DNA of 64,000 nucleotides from Alkalimonas delamerensis (GTDB lineage: Bacteria > Pseudomonadota > Gammaproteobacteria > Enterobacterales > Alteromonadaceae): assembly GCF_030717955.1 (NCBI RefSeq), contig NZ_JAUZVY010000003.1:1-64000 (forward strand), in the 5' to 3' direction. Position 1 is the stretch's first letter; every line of letters begins with the position of its first letter. Made by a program: the position numbers and the translations under genes. Of the stretch, positions 1 through 8,908 are shown one piece after another. A model generated the notes under the pieces. The model was given only the letters and a program-made list of their open reading frames with translations, had not been told where the DNA came from and did not search any database.

Positions 1-41
1 TACCGGTAGGCCTTTTTGCGTTGCAGCGCCTGGCGAAGGTT

Positions 42-971
42 TCAGCCTGGAGTCACAAGGACTTGATAGTCAGCTTCAGAGAGTAACCCTCTATAGCGTA
101 ACCCTGCCAATCCTTGCAAGCCACCGGTATGGAAAAAACTAATGTTACTGCCTTTCGGAAATACGCCCTGAGCGATCAACTGGTACAAAGCTGACATGGC
201 TTTGCCGGTGTAAATCGGTTCAAGTGTGATCTGGTGCCGTTGTTTGAATTCCAGACAAAATTGCAGCAGTTCGGCATCAAAGCGACCATACCCTTTGCCG
301 GTATAACCTGTGATCAGTTGCCAGTTGCTTGCCTGTGGGCACCACTGTCTTATCTTATCCGGCAAGCTTAAGTCGTTCACGACGTCGATACCCAGCACCT
401 GAGTATCGGGGTTGCCAACAGCGAGCCCTGCCAGGGTGCCGCCACTGCCGGTCGCTGCCACAATATACTGGCTATTGCCGTGCGGGGTTTTGGTTAAATC
501 CAGCTCAGCAACACCTTGCACGCCCAATTTTGAGCTACCACCTTCCGGCACTATCAAAAAGTCAGGGTAGTGCTGCTGTAACTGTTTCAACCAGTCAGAT
601 TCGTTACGCATGCGATATTCAGCGCGACTGATGGGCACAAGTTGCATGCCTGAAGCTTGGCAGTGTTGCAGGGTTGGGTTGTGGGTATCCAACCGATCAG
701 TTCGAACGAGGCCGATGGATGCGATGCCTTGTTGCTGGCAGGCTATGGCAGTCGCGGCCAGGTGATTGGAAAAAGCTCCGCCAAAGGTCAGCAGCCCTGC
801 TTTTTTGCAATGCAAGGCCTGTGCGATGTGATACTTTAACTTCAGTGCTTTGTTACCCGACAGTGCCGCCGAGCTTTGGCCTGGTTGGAATAACCATAGT
901 TGCAGTTGATGCTGATCAAGTAAAGCATCTTGAATTTGTTGCCAATTATTTGCTGGCTTTTTCGTTATCAT
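42..971 (-). CDS. PLP-dependent ACC deaminase / D-cysteine desulfhydrase family protein
   Basis: A 309-residue fold-type II PLP enzyme of the 1-aminocyclopropane-1-carboxylate deaminase/D-cysteine desulfhydrase family. Visible marks are the N-terminal SGNKALKLKYH segment, which carries the cofactor lysine, FGGAFSNHL just after it, and the glycine-rich phosphate-binding stretch AATGSGGTLAG. An upstream in-frame extension to 1055 exists, but I chose the ATG at 971 because family homology starts shortly after it and the extension is a hydrophobic stretch without family likeness. Members release ammonia from small amino acids (ACC, D-cysteine, L-cysteate); the sequence alone does not fix the substrate. 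It is divergent from the msh cluster and shares about 86 bp of promoter region with mshI. The family call is firm; the substrate is open. Confidence 0.85.
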   Translation of the reverse strand: MITKKPANNWQQIQDALLDQHQLQLWLFQPGQSSAALSGNKALKLKYHIAQALHCKKAGLLTFGGAFSNHLAATAIACQQQGIASIGLVRTDRLDTHNPTLQHCQASGMQLVPISRAEYRMRNESDWLKQLQQHYPDFLIVPEGGSSKLGVQGVAELDLTKTPHGNSQYIVAATGSGGTLAGLAVGNPDTQVLGIDVVNDLSLPDKIRQWCPQASNWQLITGYTGKGYGRFDAELLQFCLEFKQRHQITLEPIYTGKAMSALYQLIAQGVFPKGSNISFFHTGGLQGLAGLRYRGLLSEADYQVLVTPG

Positions 972-1057
972 GCTAAGCTGAACCAAAGCGTTCCTTACTA
1001 TTACAACAACAAATAAGTTGCTCAGTATAGCGACTAAACAATCAGGTAAGAGCATTT

Positions 1058-2008
1058 ATGTGGGCATCGCTACAACAAGCTTTTAAAAAGCAGCCAGTGC
1101 AGCGGGCGGTAGCTGCTCTGCATTGGCAGCCTGACAAGTGTCGGGCGCTGGTGTTGACCAATGCAAAGGGTAGCCTTGAGTGCACTTTCCAGGTCACTGT
1201 GCCTGTCAGCGAAAACTTCACTTCAGTGGTACAGCAACTGGTGGCCCAAATGCCAGCTGCTCAGGATGTTGTTCTGGTGCTCTCTCCGGAGTACTACCAG
1301 TTGGTGCAAGTCGATAAACCTCAGATCCCAGAAGCAGAGCTTAAAGCCGCATTACGTTGGCAGCTTAAAGAGTTGGTCAGCATTGAGCCGGATGACATGC
1401 AGCTGGACTACATGGACTTGCCCAACGCTCATCAACAACAAGCGCCGCGAATACAGGCTATTGCCTGCAGCAAAGGTTTTTTACAGCAGTTGATGGCTGC
1501 TTTGCACCGGGCAAAGCTTCCTGTGAGGACGATAGTACCAGAGGAGTGGGCGTTACGCAGTCTGCTGCCCCCTCAGGCACCATCTACCCTGATATTATCG
1601 CATCGAGCTGGTCAGGAGCTGGCCATGATGATTGTGCGAGGCAGCCAGGTTTGTTTCTCGCGCCGTATTCGCGGCTTGGCGCAATTGGAGCAGCTTAGCC
1701 TGGATGTTTTGCAGCAAGGTTATCTGGATACACTGGGCCTGGAGGTACAACGCTCGGTGGATTATTTTGAGGGCCAGCTGAAGCAAGCACCGGTAAAGCA
1801 GTTGTTGTTGGCGTTGGATACGGAGCTGCAGGACGAGATTGCCAGCTTCTTTCGTCAGTTGGGCTTTGCCCAGGTTGAGACTTTGGATTTAACCAGCTGG
1901 CTGACTGATGGCAACCCGACACAGCAAGCCGAGTTTGCGCTTCCTTTGGCGGCAGCGATGGAGCAGCTTTCGGCAACGCAACAGCAGGAGGCCGGTGTTG
2001 AAAACTAG
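1058..2008 (+). CDS. mshI: MSHA biogenesis protein MshI (PilM-like)
   Basis: First gene of the MSHA pilus locus. The 316-residue product belongs to the MshI/PilM group, actin-fold cytoplasmic proteins that join the cytoplasmic pilus motor to inner-membrane partners. There is no signal peptide or membrane segment, as expected. The assignment rests on length and on position directly before an MshI2/PilN-like gene and mshJ (PilO-like), the usual M-N-O order of type IV pilus alignment subcomplexes. Its 3' end overlaps the next gene by 11 bases. In Vibrio mshH precedes mshI; here the upstream gene is instead a divergent PLP enzyme. Confidence 0.85.
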   Translation: MWASLQQAFKKQPVQRAVAALHWQPDKCRALVLTNAKGSLECTFQVTVPVSENFTSVVQQLVAQMPAAQDVVLVLSPEYYQLVQVDKPQIPEAELKAALRWQLKELVSIEPDDMQLDYMDLPNAHQQQAPRIQAIACSKGFLQQLMAALHRAKLPVRTIVPEEWALRSLLPPQAPSTLILSHRAGQELAMMIVRGSQVCFSRRIRGLAQLEQLSLDVLQQGYLDTLGLEVQRSVDYFEGQLKQAPVKQLLLALDTELQDEIASFFRQLGFAQVETLDLTSWLTDGNPTQQAEFALPLAAAMEQLSATQQQEAGVEN

Positions 2009-2591
2009 CATCAACCTGTTTGACCCGACGCTACTGCCTTTGCCAGAGCAATGGAGTTTACGCTTATTGCTGCAGTGGCTGTTGTTGTTTGCTGTGGCTT
2101 TCTTGCTGATCTTTGGCGTGCTTAGTTACCAACAGCAGCAGGTCCAAACACAACTGGGGCAGCAGCAACAAAAGCTGCAACAGCAGCTGCAACAACAAGA
2201 GCAGTTTCAACAGTTATTGCAGCAGCGAGCCCCGGATCCAGATTTGCTAAAACAGCAAGAGCGCTTGCAAGCCCGCATTCAGCGGGCACAGCGACTGAAT
2301 GAGCTGGTGCAGCAGCATCAGCAGCCACAGGTCCTGTTCTCTGATGTTTTGACGCATTTGCAAGGCATTGATGCGCCCGAGTTGTGGCTCAAAGAGTTTC
2401 GCCTGCAGCAAGGACAGAGCAGTTTCCATGGTTACTCGACCCGCTCGGCCGAGGTGCCTGCCTGGTTAGCCAGGTTATCGGCTCTTCCTTATTTTCAGGG
2501 GCAGCGCTTTCAGGGACTGCAAATAAAGCAGCACCCGGACGTGGATGTGTTGCAGTTTCAGGTTGAGGCAAAGCCAGGGAGTATGCCATGA
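1998..2591 (+). CDS. mshI2: MSHA biogenesis protein MshI2 (PilN-like), TTG start
   Basis: A 197-residue bitopic inner-membrane protein. A short cytoplasmic tail (KTSINLFDPTLLP, the typical PilN-like start) is followed by one membrane segment at about residues 20-43 and then a long Gln-rich coiled coil (roughly 48-110) before a small folded C-terminal domain. I place the start at the TTG at 1998: an AGGAGG Shine-Dalgarno sequence at 1986-1991 sits 6 bases upstream and the PilN-type tail begins there. GTG at 1995 is the alternative. No ATG is available short of a long extension into mshI. Known family role: links the PilM-like protein to the PilO-like partner. Its stop overlaps the mshJ start. 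Confidence 0.85.
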   Translation: MKTSINLFDPTLLPLPEQWSLRLLLQWLLLFAVAFLLIFGVLSYQQQQVQTQLGQQQQKLQQQLQQQEQFQQLLQQRAPDPDLLKQQERLQARIQRAQRLNELVQQHQQPQVLFSDVLTHLQGIDAPELWLKEFRLQQGQSSFHGYSTRSAEVPAWLARLSALPYFQGQRFQGLQIKQHPDVDVLQFQVEAKPGSMP

Positions 2592-3226
2592 AGTGGGAGC
2601 TTTGGCAGAGCAAGTTTCAACAGCTGCAATTGCGCGAGCGCCGGTTGGTGTTCTTTGCCAGCCTGGGACTGTTTGGATGGCTTTGTGTAGTCCTGGTGTT
2701 GGAACCAGCCTGGATAAAGCATCAGCAACAACGCCAGCAGCTTGCCAGTGTCTCGACTCAGTTGCAGCAAACTGAGCAGGGGATTGTGCAGTTGCAAGAT
2801 GAATTGTCGCGCAATATCAATCAGGAAGTGCAACAGCGATTAACACGGCTGGAAGGAAGAGCGCTGGAGCTGGAACAACAACTGGCTGCCCGCACGGCGC
2901 ATTTTGTCGGTGCGGATCGGGTATTGCCCATGCTGCAGTCGCTTTTAATGGGCGATGCCAGAGTCCGTTTGTTGTCACTGCAAAGTATGCCACCCTCTGT
3001 TGTTGCCTACGATGCAGATCAGCAGCCTTTGTTGTACCAGCACAAAATCCGTTTAGTGATGCAGGGCGATTACAGTGCCTTACGTCAATTACTCACGACG
3101 CTGGAACAGCTGCCCTGGCAGCTGGGTTGGCATAGTCTGCAGTATCGGGTCACTGAGCACCCGTTGGCAGAACTTGCTTTGGATATTGTCACGGTAGGTG
3201 ATCATGCAGATTTTATTCAGTTGTAG
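2588..3226 (+). CDS. mshJ: MSHA biogenesis protein MshJ (PilO-like)
   Basis: A 212-residue inner-membrane protein with a charged N-terminal tail, one membrane segment at about residues 22-40, a coiled coil (about 45-100) and a compact C-terminal ferredoxin-like region, the PilO architecture. It starts in an ATGA overlap with mshI2, indicating translational coupling. By family knowledge it pairs with MshI2 in the periplasm as part of the alignment complex between the inner-membrane platform and the MshL secretin. Confidence 0.85.
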   Translation: MKWELWQSKFQQLQLRERRLVFFASLGLFGWLCVVLVLEPAWIKHQQQRQQLASVSTQLQQTEQGIVQLQDELSRNINQEVQQRLTRLEGRALELEQQLAARTAHFVGADRVLPMLQSLLMGDARVRLLSLQSMPPSVVAYDADQQPLLYQHKIRLVMQGDYSALRQLLTTLEQLPWQLGWHSLQYRVTEHPLAELALDIVTVGDHADFIQL

Positions 3227-3515
3227 CCTGGCGTTGCTGCTGAGCGTTGCCGCACAGGCCGATCCAACCCGGCCGGCAGTAGTGGTAGGCGATGTGGCTT
3301 CGGTGCGGCAGGAAACGGGCCAGCCAGTGTTGCAGCTGATTCGGTGGCGGGACGAAGGAGCCGTCAGCATGATCAATGGCAGCCTGCTGAAGGTTGGCGA
3401 CAGCATTGATGGCTATCGGGTGCATCACATTGCCAGGGACCACGTGGTGCTTGAACGGGCAGGCGAGCAACTTCACTTATTTTTATTCCAAAAGATGACG
3501 AACAATGACGACTAA
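3204..3515 (+). CDS. mshK: MSHA biogenesis protein MshK (PilP-like)
   Basis: A small exported protein of 103 residues: a signal peptide (MQILFSCSLALLLSVAAQA) is followed by ADPTRP, a common mature start in PilP/MshK-like proteins, and a short beta-rich domain. The start is ATG 3204 (GTG 3198 is in frame two codons earlier); both lie inside the end of mshJ. In related systems this periplasmic component bridges the alignment complex to the secretin. The stop overlaps the first codons of mshL by 11 bases. Confidence 0.8.
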   Translation: MQILFSCSLALLLSVAAQADPTRPAVVVGDVASVRQETGQPVLQLIRWRDEGAVSMINGSLLKVGDSIDGYRVHHIARDHVVLERAGEQLHLFLFQKMTNNDD

Positions 3516-5172
3516 ACTCCATCTATCCCGTGTTACCTTCAGTTGCGCTCTGGCCTTGATGTTAGCCGGTTGTCAGGGCATGCAGGCGGGGCACCAGGCG
3601 CAACAAGCCAAAGCCGAGCTGGAGCGTGCAGCCGCCGAGCCGCTGCCGGCGACTACGGAAGTCCGCCCCGAGGTGCCTGCTTCTGTCACACAGGACTTGT
3701 TCAGTCTGGGCAGTCGGGAGCCTACCGCCCCTGTCGAGGTGGAGCCGCGCTTTAATGTTGCGGCCAGTCAGGTGGAGCTGGCGGAGTTTTTTGCCTCTTT
3801 GGTGGTCGATACCGATTACAGCATTGCAGTGCATCCTGATGTGCAAGGCCGAATCAGCCTGAATTTGCGGCAGGTCACCCTGGCTGAGACGCTGGCTGTG
3901 GTTGAAGATCTGTATGGCTTTGATATTCGTCGCCATGGCCGGGTCTATCAGGTGATGCCCGCTGGCCTTCGAACGGAAACCATCCCTGTGAATTACCTGA
4001 TGCTTAAGCGCAGCGGTTTTTCGGCCATCTCGGTCAACTCGGGCGGGGTCTCTCAGGATATGCGCAGCGGCAATCAGCAATCCGGACGGATGGGGCAGCA
4101 GCGGGGCGCCCAACTGCAGGACCCGATGCTGGGCGGCCAGTTTGGTATGCAGCAGCAATTTAGCGGCAGCAACATTCACAGTGAAAGTGAAACCGATTTC
4201 TGGAAAGACCTGCAAGGCGCTCTGCAACAAATGCTGGGCTCTGGTCCTGAGCGCATGGTGGTGGTGAGTCCTCAGGCGGGCTTGGTGACGGTGCGTGGCA
4301 TGCCCGATGAAATTGCCGCTATACGGACCTTTTTGGGCACCGCCGAACAGCATCTGCAGCGACAGGTGATTCTGGAAGCGCGCATCATCGAAGTCACCTT
4401 AAGTGATGAATACCAGCAGGGGATCAACTGGAGCAATGCGCTGGCGTCGGTGCGCTCAACCGACTTTAACTTTACCACCTCGGGCGTGACACCCGGCAAC
4501 TCAACCAGCGCTGCTTTAGGGGGCGTGACGGCCATTTCATTTAGCAATGCCGATTTTTCCGGGGTGATTAACCTGCTGGAAACCCAGGGCAGTGCTCAGG
4601 TGCTGTCGAGTCCCCGGGTGACCGCCATCAACAACCAGAAAGCGGTGATTAAGGTGGGGCAGGACGAATACTACGTCACCAATATCAGCAGCGATACCAC
4701 TGCCACTGTGGGCGGCACCATCAGTACGCCTTCGATTGAGTTGCAGCCGTTCTTTTCCGGTATTGCGCTGGATGTCACGCCGCAGATTGATCAACATGGT
4801 CAGGTGATTTTGCATGTGCATCCCTCGGTGACGGAGACGGCCGAGCAAATCAAAACCATTCGACTTAGCAATGAAGATGTGGTGCTGCCACTGGCACGCA
4901 GCAATATTCGCGAGTCGGATACCATTATCCGGGCGCGCAGTGGTGAAATCGTGGTGATAGGCGGACTGATGCAGTCGGTCAGTACCGACATGGTCTCAAG
5001 AACGCCAGTGCTGGGGTCGATTCCTTTGTTGGGGCAGCTCTTTACCAGCAAAAATACCCTGGAACAGAAAAAGGAGCTGGTGATCCTACTGCGGCCGGTG
5101 GTGGTAGAGCCAGAGCAGTGGCAGCCCCATATCCGGCAATCGTCTGACAGTCTGAATCGCTGGTACCCATAG
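3505..5172 (+). CDS. mshL: MSHA secretin MshL, outer-membrane lipoprotein
   Basis: A 555-residue secretin that forms the outer-membrane channel for the pilus. The N-terminus is a lipoprotein signal with lipobox LAGC (Cys at about residue 23). Next comes a periplasmic N-domain with secretin/TonB short-repeat character (about 80-160), a Gly/Gln/Met-rich linker near residues 180-215, a second N-domain (VVSPQAGLVTVRGMP) and the C-terminal secretin domain with VLSSPRVTAINNQKA and GGLMQ. Lipid modification fits a self-piloting secretin. It overlaps mshK and is followed 8 bases later by mshM. Confidence 0.95.
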   Translation: MTTKLHLSRVTFSCALALMLAGCQGMQAGHQAQQAKAELERAAAEPLPATTEVRPEVPASVTQDLFSLGSREPTAPVEVEPRFNVAASQVELAEFFASLVVDTDYSIAVHPDVQGRISLNLRQVTLAETLAVVEDLYGFDIRRHGRVYQVMPAGLRTETIPVNYLMLKRSGFSAISVNSGGVSQDMRSGNQQSGRMGQQRGAQLQDPMLGGQFGMQQQFSGSNIHSESETDFWKDLQGALQQMLGSGPERMVVVSPQAGLVTVRGMPDEIAAIRTFLGTAEQHLQRQVILEARIIEVTLSDEYQQGINWSNALASVRSTDFNFTTSGVTPGNSTSAALGGVTAISFSNADFSGVINLLETQGSAQVLSSPRVTAINNQKAVIKVGQDEYYVTNISSDTTATVGGTISTPSIELQPFFSGIALDVTPQIDQHGQVILHVHPSVTETAEQIKTIRLSNEDVVLPLARSNIRESDTIIRARSGEIVVIGGLMQSVSTDMVSRTPVLGSIPLLGQLFTSKNTLEQKKELVILLRPVVVEPEQWQPHIRQSSDSLNRWYP

Positions 5173-5180
5173 GGGGAGCC

Positions 5181-6071
5181 GTGTACCTGCATCATTTTGG
5201 CTTGCAGCAACCGCCATTCAGCCTGACGCCGAATACACTGTTCTACGTTGGGTTGACACCGCACCAGCAGGCTTTTGACGTGTTGCAGACGGCTTTGTCT
5301 GCTGGTGAAGGCTTTATTAAAATTATTGGCGAGGTTGGGACCGGCAAAACCCTACTCTGTCGTAAGCTGTTGCAAAGCGCACCAGCCCAGTGGTGCCTCG
5401 CCTATGTACCAGACCCGTCACTGACACCTCAGGAGTTGCGTTGGGCATTGGCGTCAGAGCTGGGGTTGCAGTATTCGGGGAATATTGACCAACAGCAGCT
5501 GCATCAGCTGCTGCAACGCCATTTGATGCTGATTGCCGCCCGCGGTCAGCAAGTGATTCTGGTGATTGATGAGGCCCAGGCCTTGCCAGATGACACCCTG
5601 GAGGCGCTGCGCTTGTTGACCAATCTTGAAACTGAGCAGCGGAAGTTGCTGCAAGTGGTGCTGTTTGCTCAGCCTGAGTTGGATGCCAAGCTGGCAAAAC
5701 CACAGTTTCGCCAGTTGCGGCAACGCATTGGTTTTTCCTATCGGTTGCGTCCGATGACTCCGGCAGAGGTGACCGCTTATCTGCAGCAACGGTTGCGGGT
5801 TGCCGGCAATCCAGAGCTGTCCTTTAGCCCGATGGCCCGGTACCAACTGGCACGCAGCAGCCGGGGTATTCCGCGTTTGGTGAATATGCTGGCCCATAAA
5901 GCCCTGATGCTGTGTTATGGCCAGGGCAAGCAACGCGTCAGCTGGTGGCATGTTGGGGCCGCTGCCAGGGATACCGATGATGTGCAGTTCAGCAGAGCAC
6001 ATAGCTGGTGGCCAGCTGCACTGGCACTCTTGCTGCTCTCCGTCGCTTTGTTCTGGCAGTGGGGGCAGTGA
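5181..6071 (+). CDS. mshM: MSHA biogenesis AAA ATPase MshM
   Basis: A 296-residue ExeA/GspA-like AAA ATPase. Walker A GEVGTGKT is at about residues 50-57, Walker B VILVIDEAQ near 126-134, and a hydrophobic segment at the extreme C-terminus (about 275-292) probably anchors it in the inner membrane. The start is GTG 5181 (MYLHHFGLQQPPFSLTP, the typical ExeA-like opening), with GGGGGAG just upstream. By family role it helps insert or assemble the secretin together with MshN. Its TGA overlaps the ATG of mshN. Confidence 0.93.
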   Translation: MYLHHFGLQQPPFSLTPNTLFYVGLTPHQQAFDVLQTALSAGEGFIKIIGEVGTGKTLLCRKLLQSAPAQWCLAYVPDPSLTPQELRWALASELGLQYSGNIDQQQLHQLLQRHLMLIAARGQQVILVIDEAQALPDDTLEALRLLTNLETEQRKLLQVVLFAQPELDAKLAKPQFRQLRQRIGFSYRLRPMTPAEVTAYLQQRLRVAGNPELSFSPMARYQLARSSRGIPRLVNMLAHKALMLCYGQGKQRVSWWHVGAAARDTDDVQFSRAHSWWPAALALLLLSVALFWQWGQ

Positions 6072-7171
6072 TGAGCGTTATCAATCAAATGCTGAGGGAT
6101 CTTGACCAACGGCAAAAAGGTGCCGAGGCCCAGCCTCAGGCGTCGCCCGCTGTCGTGGCGCCGCAGCGCTCTGTTGGTATCTGGCTGCTGCTAAGCTTGC
6201 TGGTGGGTGGCTTGCTGCTCTGGTGGTGGCTTGCCAGCATAACGGAGCATTCTTTGTCTGACCGGTCTGCCAGCTCAGAAACCAGCCAAAGCGTCGAGCT
6301 GGTAAAGCCCGTTGCTGCGCTGACCACCGTTGAAATGGATACTGCAATTAGCGTTCTGGATGCTGAGGCCTTGTTGCCCAGTGGGGCGACCGAGCTTGAA
6401 CATCCAGAGTCTGTCGTCAGCGTGCAGATGGAAGCGTCAGCAGCAGAAGCAGTGACAACCGCAAGCCTCAATTCAGAGCCCGCAAGCACCGAGCCCGAAA
6501 GTACAGAGCCAGCTAAAGCAGCAGAGAGCGCAGCGTCTCAAAAACAAACACCGCCAACCGAGCCGGTCGCTCAGCTGAGCGTCGAGCGGGTTGAGTTGAG
6601 TGAGGCTGCGCAGCAACAACAGCTGCGTCAGCAGGCGATCCGGGCACAGAATGCCGGGCAATGGCAGGAAGCACGCCGGCACTGGCAGCAGCTGCAGCTG
6701 GTGGCCCCTCAGCAGCCAGAGGCCTATCTGGCGTTGGCACGAATGGCGCAGCAAAGCGGGCATGAGGCCGGGGTGCAGTATTGGTTGCAGCTTGGGCTGG
6801 AGCAAGGCGCGTCGCAGCAAGCGCTGATACCAGAGTTGGCTGCCAGCTTTGCTCGCCAGCAACTTTGGCCTCAAGTGTTGCAAAGTCTGGCGGTGCTGTC
6901 TGCCTCTGAGTTGCAGCGCTCGGAGCTGGCATTGCGAGCCGCAGCCTGGCAGCAACTGGGTGAGCACCCGGCTGCTTTGGCGGCATTTGAGCAACTGGCG
7001 GCCGCGGAGCCAGAGCAGGGCCGTTGGTGGCTGGGGATGGCCATCAGTTCCGATGCACTCGGCCGACGGCCTCAAGCTTTGGCACAATTTCAACGCAGCC
7101 TGCAGTTGGCCGATGATCTCACGCCAGCCAGCAGGGACTACATCCGGCAACGGTTACAGGAGCTGAATTAG
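6071..7171 (+). CDS. mshN: MSHA biogenesis protein MshN, TPR-containing
   Basis: A 366-residue bitopic protein: a cytoplasmic N-terminal tail (MSVINQMLRDLDQR, also seen in GspB/MshN-like partners of ExeA), a membrane segment at about residues 35-57, a low-complexity Glu/Ser/Thr/Pro linker (about 60-180) and C-terminal tetratricopeptide-like helices rich in Ala, Gln and Leu (about 185-366). The start is ATG 6071, overlapping the mshM stop; a longer frame from 6008 only extends into mshM. It probably acts with MshM in secretin assembly. Confidence 0.88.
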   Translation: MSVINQMLRDLDQRQKGAEAQPQASPAVVAPQRSVGIWLLLSLLVGGLLLWWWLASITEHSLSDRSASSETSQSVELVKPVAALTTVEMDTAISVLDAEALLPSGATELEHPESVVSVQMEASAAEAVTTASLNSEPASTEPESTEPAKAAESAASQKQTPPTEPVAQLSVERVELSEAAQQQQLRQQAIRAQNAGQWQEARRHWQQLQLVAPQQPEAYLALARMAQQSGHEAGVQYWLQLGLEQGASQQALIPELAASFARQQLWPQVLQSLAVLSASELQRSELALRAAAWQQLGEHPAALAAFEQLAAAEPEQGRWWLGMAISSDALGRRPQALAQFQRSLQLADDLTPASRDYIRQRLQELN

Positions 7172-7174
7172 CCG

Positions 7175-8908
7175 ATGGCAAAACCTAAACTGAAAATGCG
7201 GCTTGGTGATTTGTTGGTGCATGAAAACATGATCACCAGTGAACAGCTGGATAAAGCGCTGGCCGAGCAGCGTTTAACCGGGCGTAAGCTTGGCGCAACC
7301 TTGATTGACCTGAACTTGTTGCAAGAAGATGAGTTGCTGCACTTTCTGGCGCAGCAATTGGATTTGCCATTTTTAGACTTAAGTCAGCAGCGGCTGGATC
7401 CGAAAGTGGCCCAACTGCTGCCGGAGGTGCATGCCCGTCGCAGCAGAGCTTTGGTACTGGAAGCGGATGAGCAGCAGGTACTGCTAGGTATGAGTGATCC
7501 GGCCGATCTGTCGATGCTGGATCACCTGGCCCCAATGTTGGCTCCACGACAAATTCGCATCGCCGTGGTGCGGGAAAGTCAGTTGATGGAAGCTTTCAAC
7601 AACCTGTACCGTCGAACCAAAGAAATTGAGAGCTTTGCCACCCAGCTGAAAGAAGAATACGCCGAAACCGGTGATTTTGATCTGAATGCACTGAATTTGG
7701 ATACCGAGTCCGATACCACCATCGTGAAGCTGCTGCAGTCGGTGTTTGAGGATGCTGTTCAGGTGCGAGCTTCGGACATTCACATTGAGCCGGATGAAAA
7801 ACTGATCCGTATCCGGCAACGGGTCGATGGCGTGTTGCAAGAAAGCACGCTGAACGAGGTTAGTATCGCCTCGGCCCTGGTGTTGCGCCTGAAGCTGATG
7901 GCGAATCTGGATATTTCGGAAAAGCGCTTACCGCAGGATGGTCGTTTTCAGATCCAGGTCAAAGGCCACAAAATCGATGTGCGCTTGTCCACCATGCCGG
8001 TGCAGTACGGTGAGTCGGTGGTGATGCGTTTGCTGGACCAAACCGCAGGCTTGCTAACGCTCGAGCAAACCGGCATGCCGCCGGACTTTATCCGCAAGCT
8101 GCGGCAGTTGATCAAAAGCCCCCATGGCATGATTCTGGTCACAGGGCCGACCGGCTCGGGTAAAACCACCACCTTGTATGGGCTGCTGAGTGAATTGAAC
8201 CAGGAAGGCAGCAAAATTATCACGGTGGAAGATCCGGTCGAGTACCGCATTCCCCGCATCAATCAGGTGCAGGTCAATTACAAGATTGGGCTGGGATTTA
8301 GTGAGGTACTGCGCACCACCCTGCGGCAAGATCCGGATATCATCATGGTGGGGGAGATGCGTGATCAGGAAACGGCTGAAATGGGGTTACGTGGCGCCCT
8401 GACAGGTCACCTGGTGCTGTCGACCCTGCATACCAACGACGCCGTCACCAGTACCTTGCGCTTGGTGGATATGGGCGCAGCCCCTTATCTGGTGGCAAGC
8501 TCCTTGCGCGCTATTTTGGCGCAGCGGCTGGTGCGGCGAATTTGTGACAACTGCAAAGAGCCTTATCAGCCGGATGAACTGGAACAAAACTGGCTACGTC
8601 ACAGCAAAGCCGACCCAGCCGCGCACTACTGGCATGGCAAAGGTTGTCAGTCCTGTCACCATACCGGCTTTAAAGGGCGAATCGGCGTCTTTGAGCTTCT
8701 TATTCTGACCAAGCCATTGGCCGATGCGCTGCGCCGGGGCGACAACGAAGCCTTTGTTTCTTTGGCTTACCACAGCGAGCATTTCCGCAGTTTGGGGCAA
8801 ATGGCCCTGGGCTATGCCCAACAAGGCATGACGACCCTGGATGAAGTCATCCGGGTCTCGGAGTATTTAGAGACGGAGCCATCGGTACGGAGCTTGGAGC
8901 ATGGCTGA
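7175..8908 (+). CDS. mshE: MSHA pilus extension ATPase MshE
   Basis: A 577-residue GspE/PilB-type secretion ATPase that powers pilus extension. The N-terminal half holds the MshEN domain, a known cyclic-di-GMP-binding module (characteristic stretch RLGDLLVHENMITSEQLDKAL at the start, with repeated L-D-L motifs). The C-terminal motor has Walker A GPTGSGKT near residues 322-330, an Asp box and Walker B region with IIMVGEMRD, a His box with STLHTNDA, and a tetracysteine zinc motif (CDNC near 455, CQSC near 490). c-di-GMP control is inferred from the family domain. It overlaps mshG by 8 bases. Confidence 0.96.
   Translation: MAKPKLKMRLGDLLVHENMITSEQLDKALAEQRLTGRKLGATLIDLNLLQEDELLHFLAQQLDLPFLDLSQQRLDPKVAQLLPEVHARRSRALVLEADEQQVLLGMSDPADLSMLDHLAPMLAPRQIRIAVVRESQLMEAFNNLYRRTKEIESFATQLKEEYAETGDFDLNALNLDTESDTTIVKLLQSVFEDAVQVRASDIHIEPDEKLIRIRQRVDGVLQESTLNEVSIASALVLRLKLMANLDISEKRLPQDGRFQIQVKGHKIDVRLSTMPVQYGESVVMRLLDQTAGLLTLEQTGMPPDFIRKLRQLIKSPHGMILVTGPTGSGKTTTLYGLLSELNQEGSKIITVEDPVEYRIPRINQVQVNYKIGLGFSEVLRTTLRQDPDIIMVGEMRDQETAEMGLRGALTGHLVLSTLHTNDAVTSTLRLVDMGAAPYLVASSLRAILAQRLVRRICDNCKEPYQPDELEQNWLRHSKADPAAHYWHGKGCQSCHHTGFKGRIGVFELLILTKPLADALRRGDNEAFVSLAYHSEHFRSLGQMALGYAQQGMTTLDEVIRVSEYLETEPSVRSLEHG

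Noticed and set aside
6473..7150. Long antisense frame of 225 codons opposite mshN
   Set aside because: Low-complexity Leu/Gln/Arg-rich translation produced by the Gln/Ala-rich mshN sequence, with no ribosome site or family likeness.
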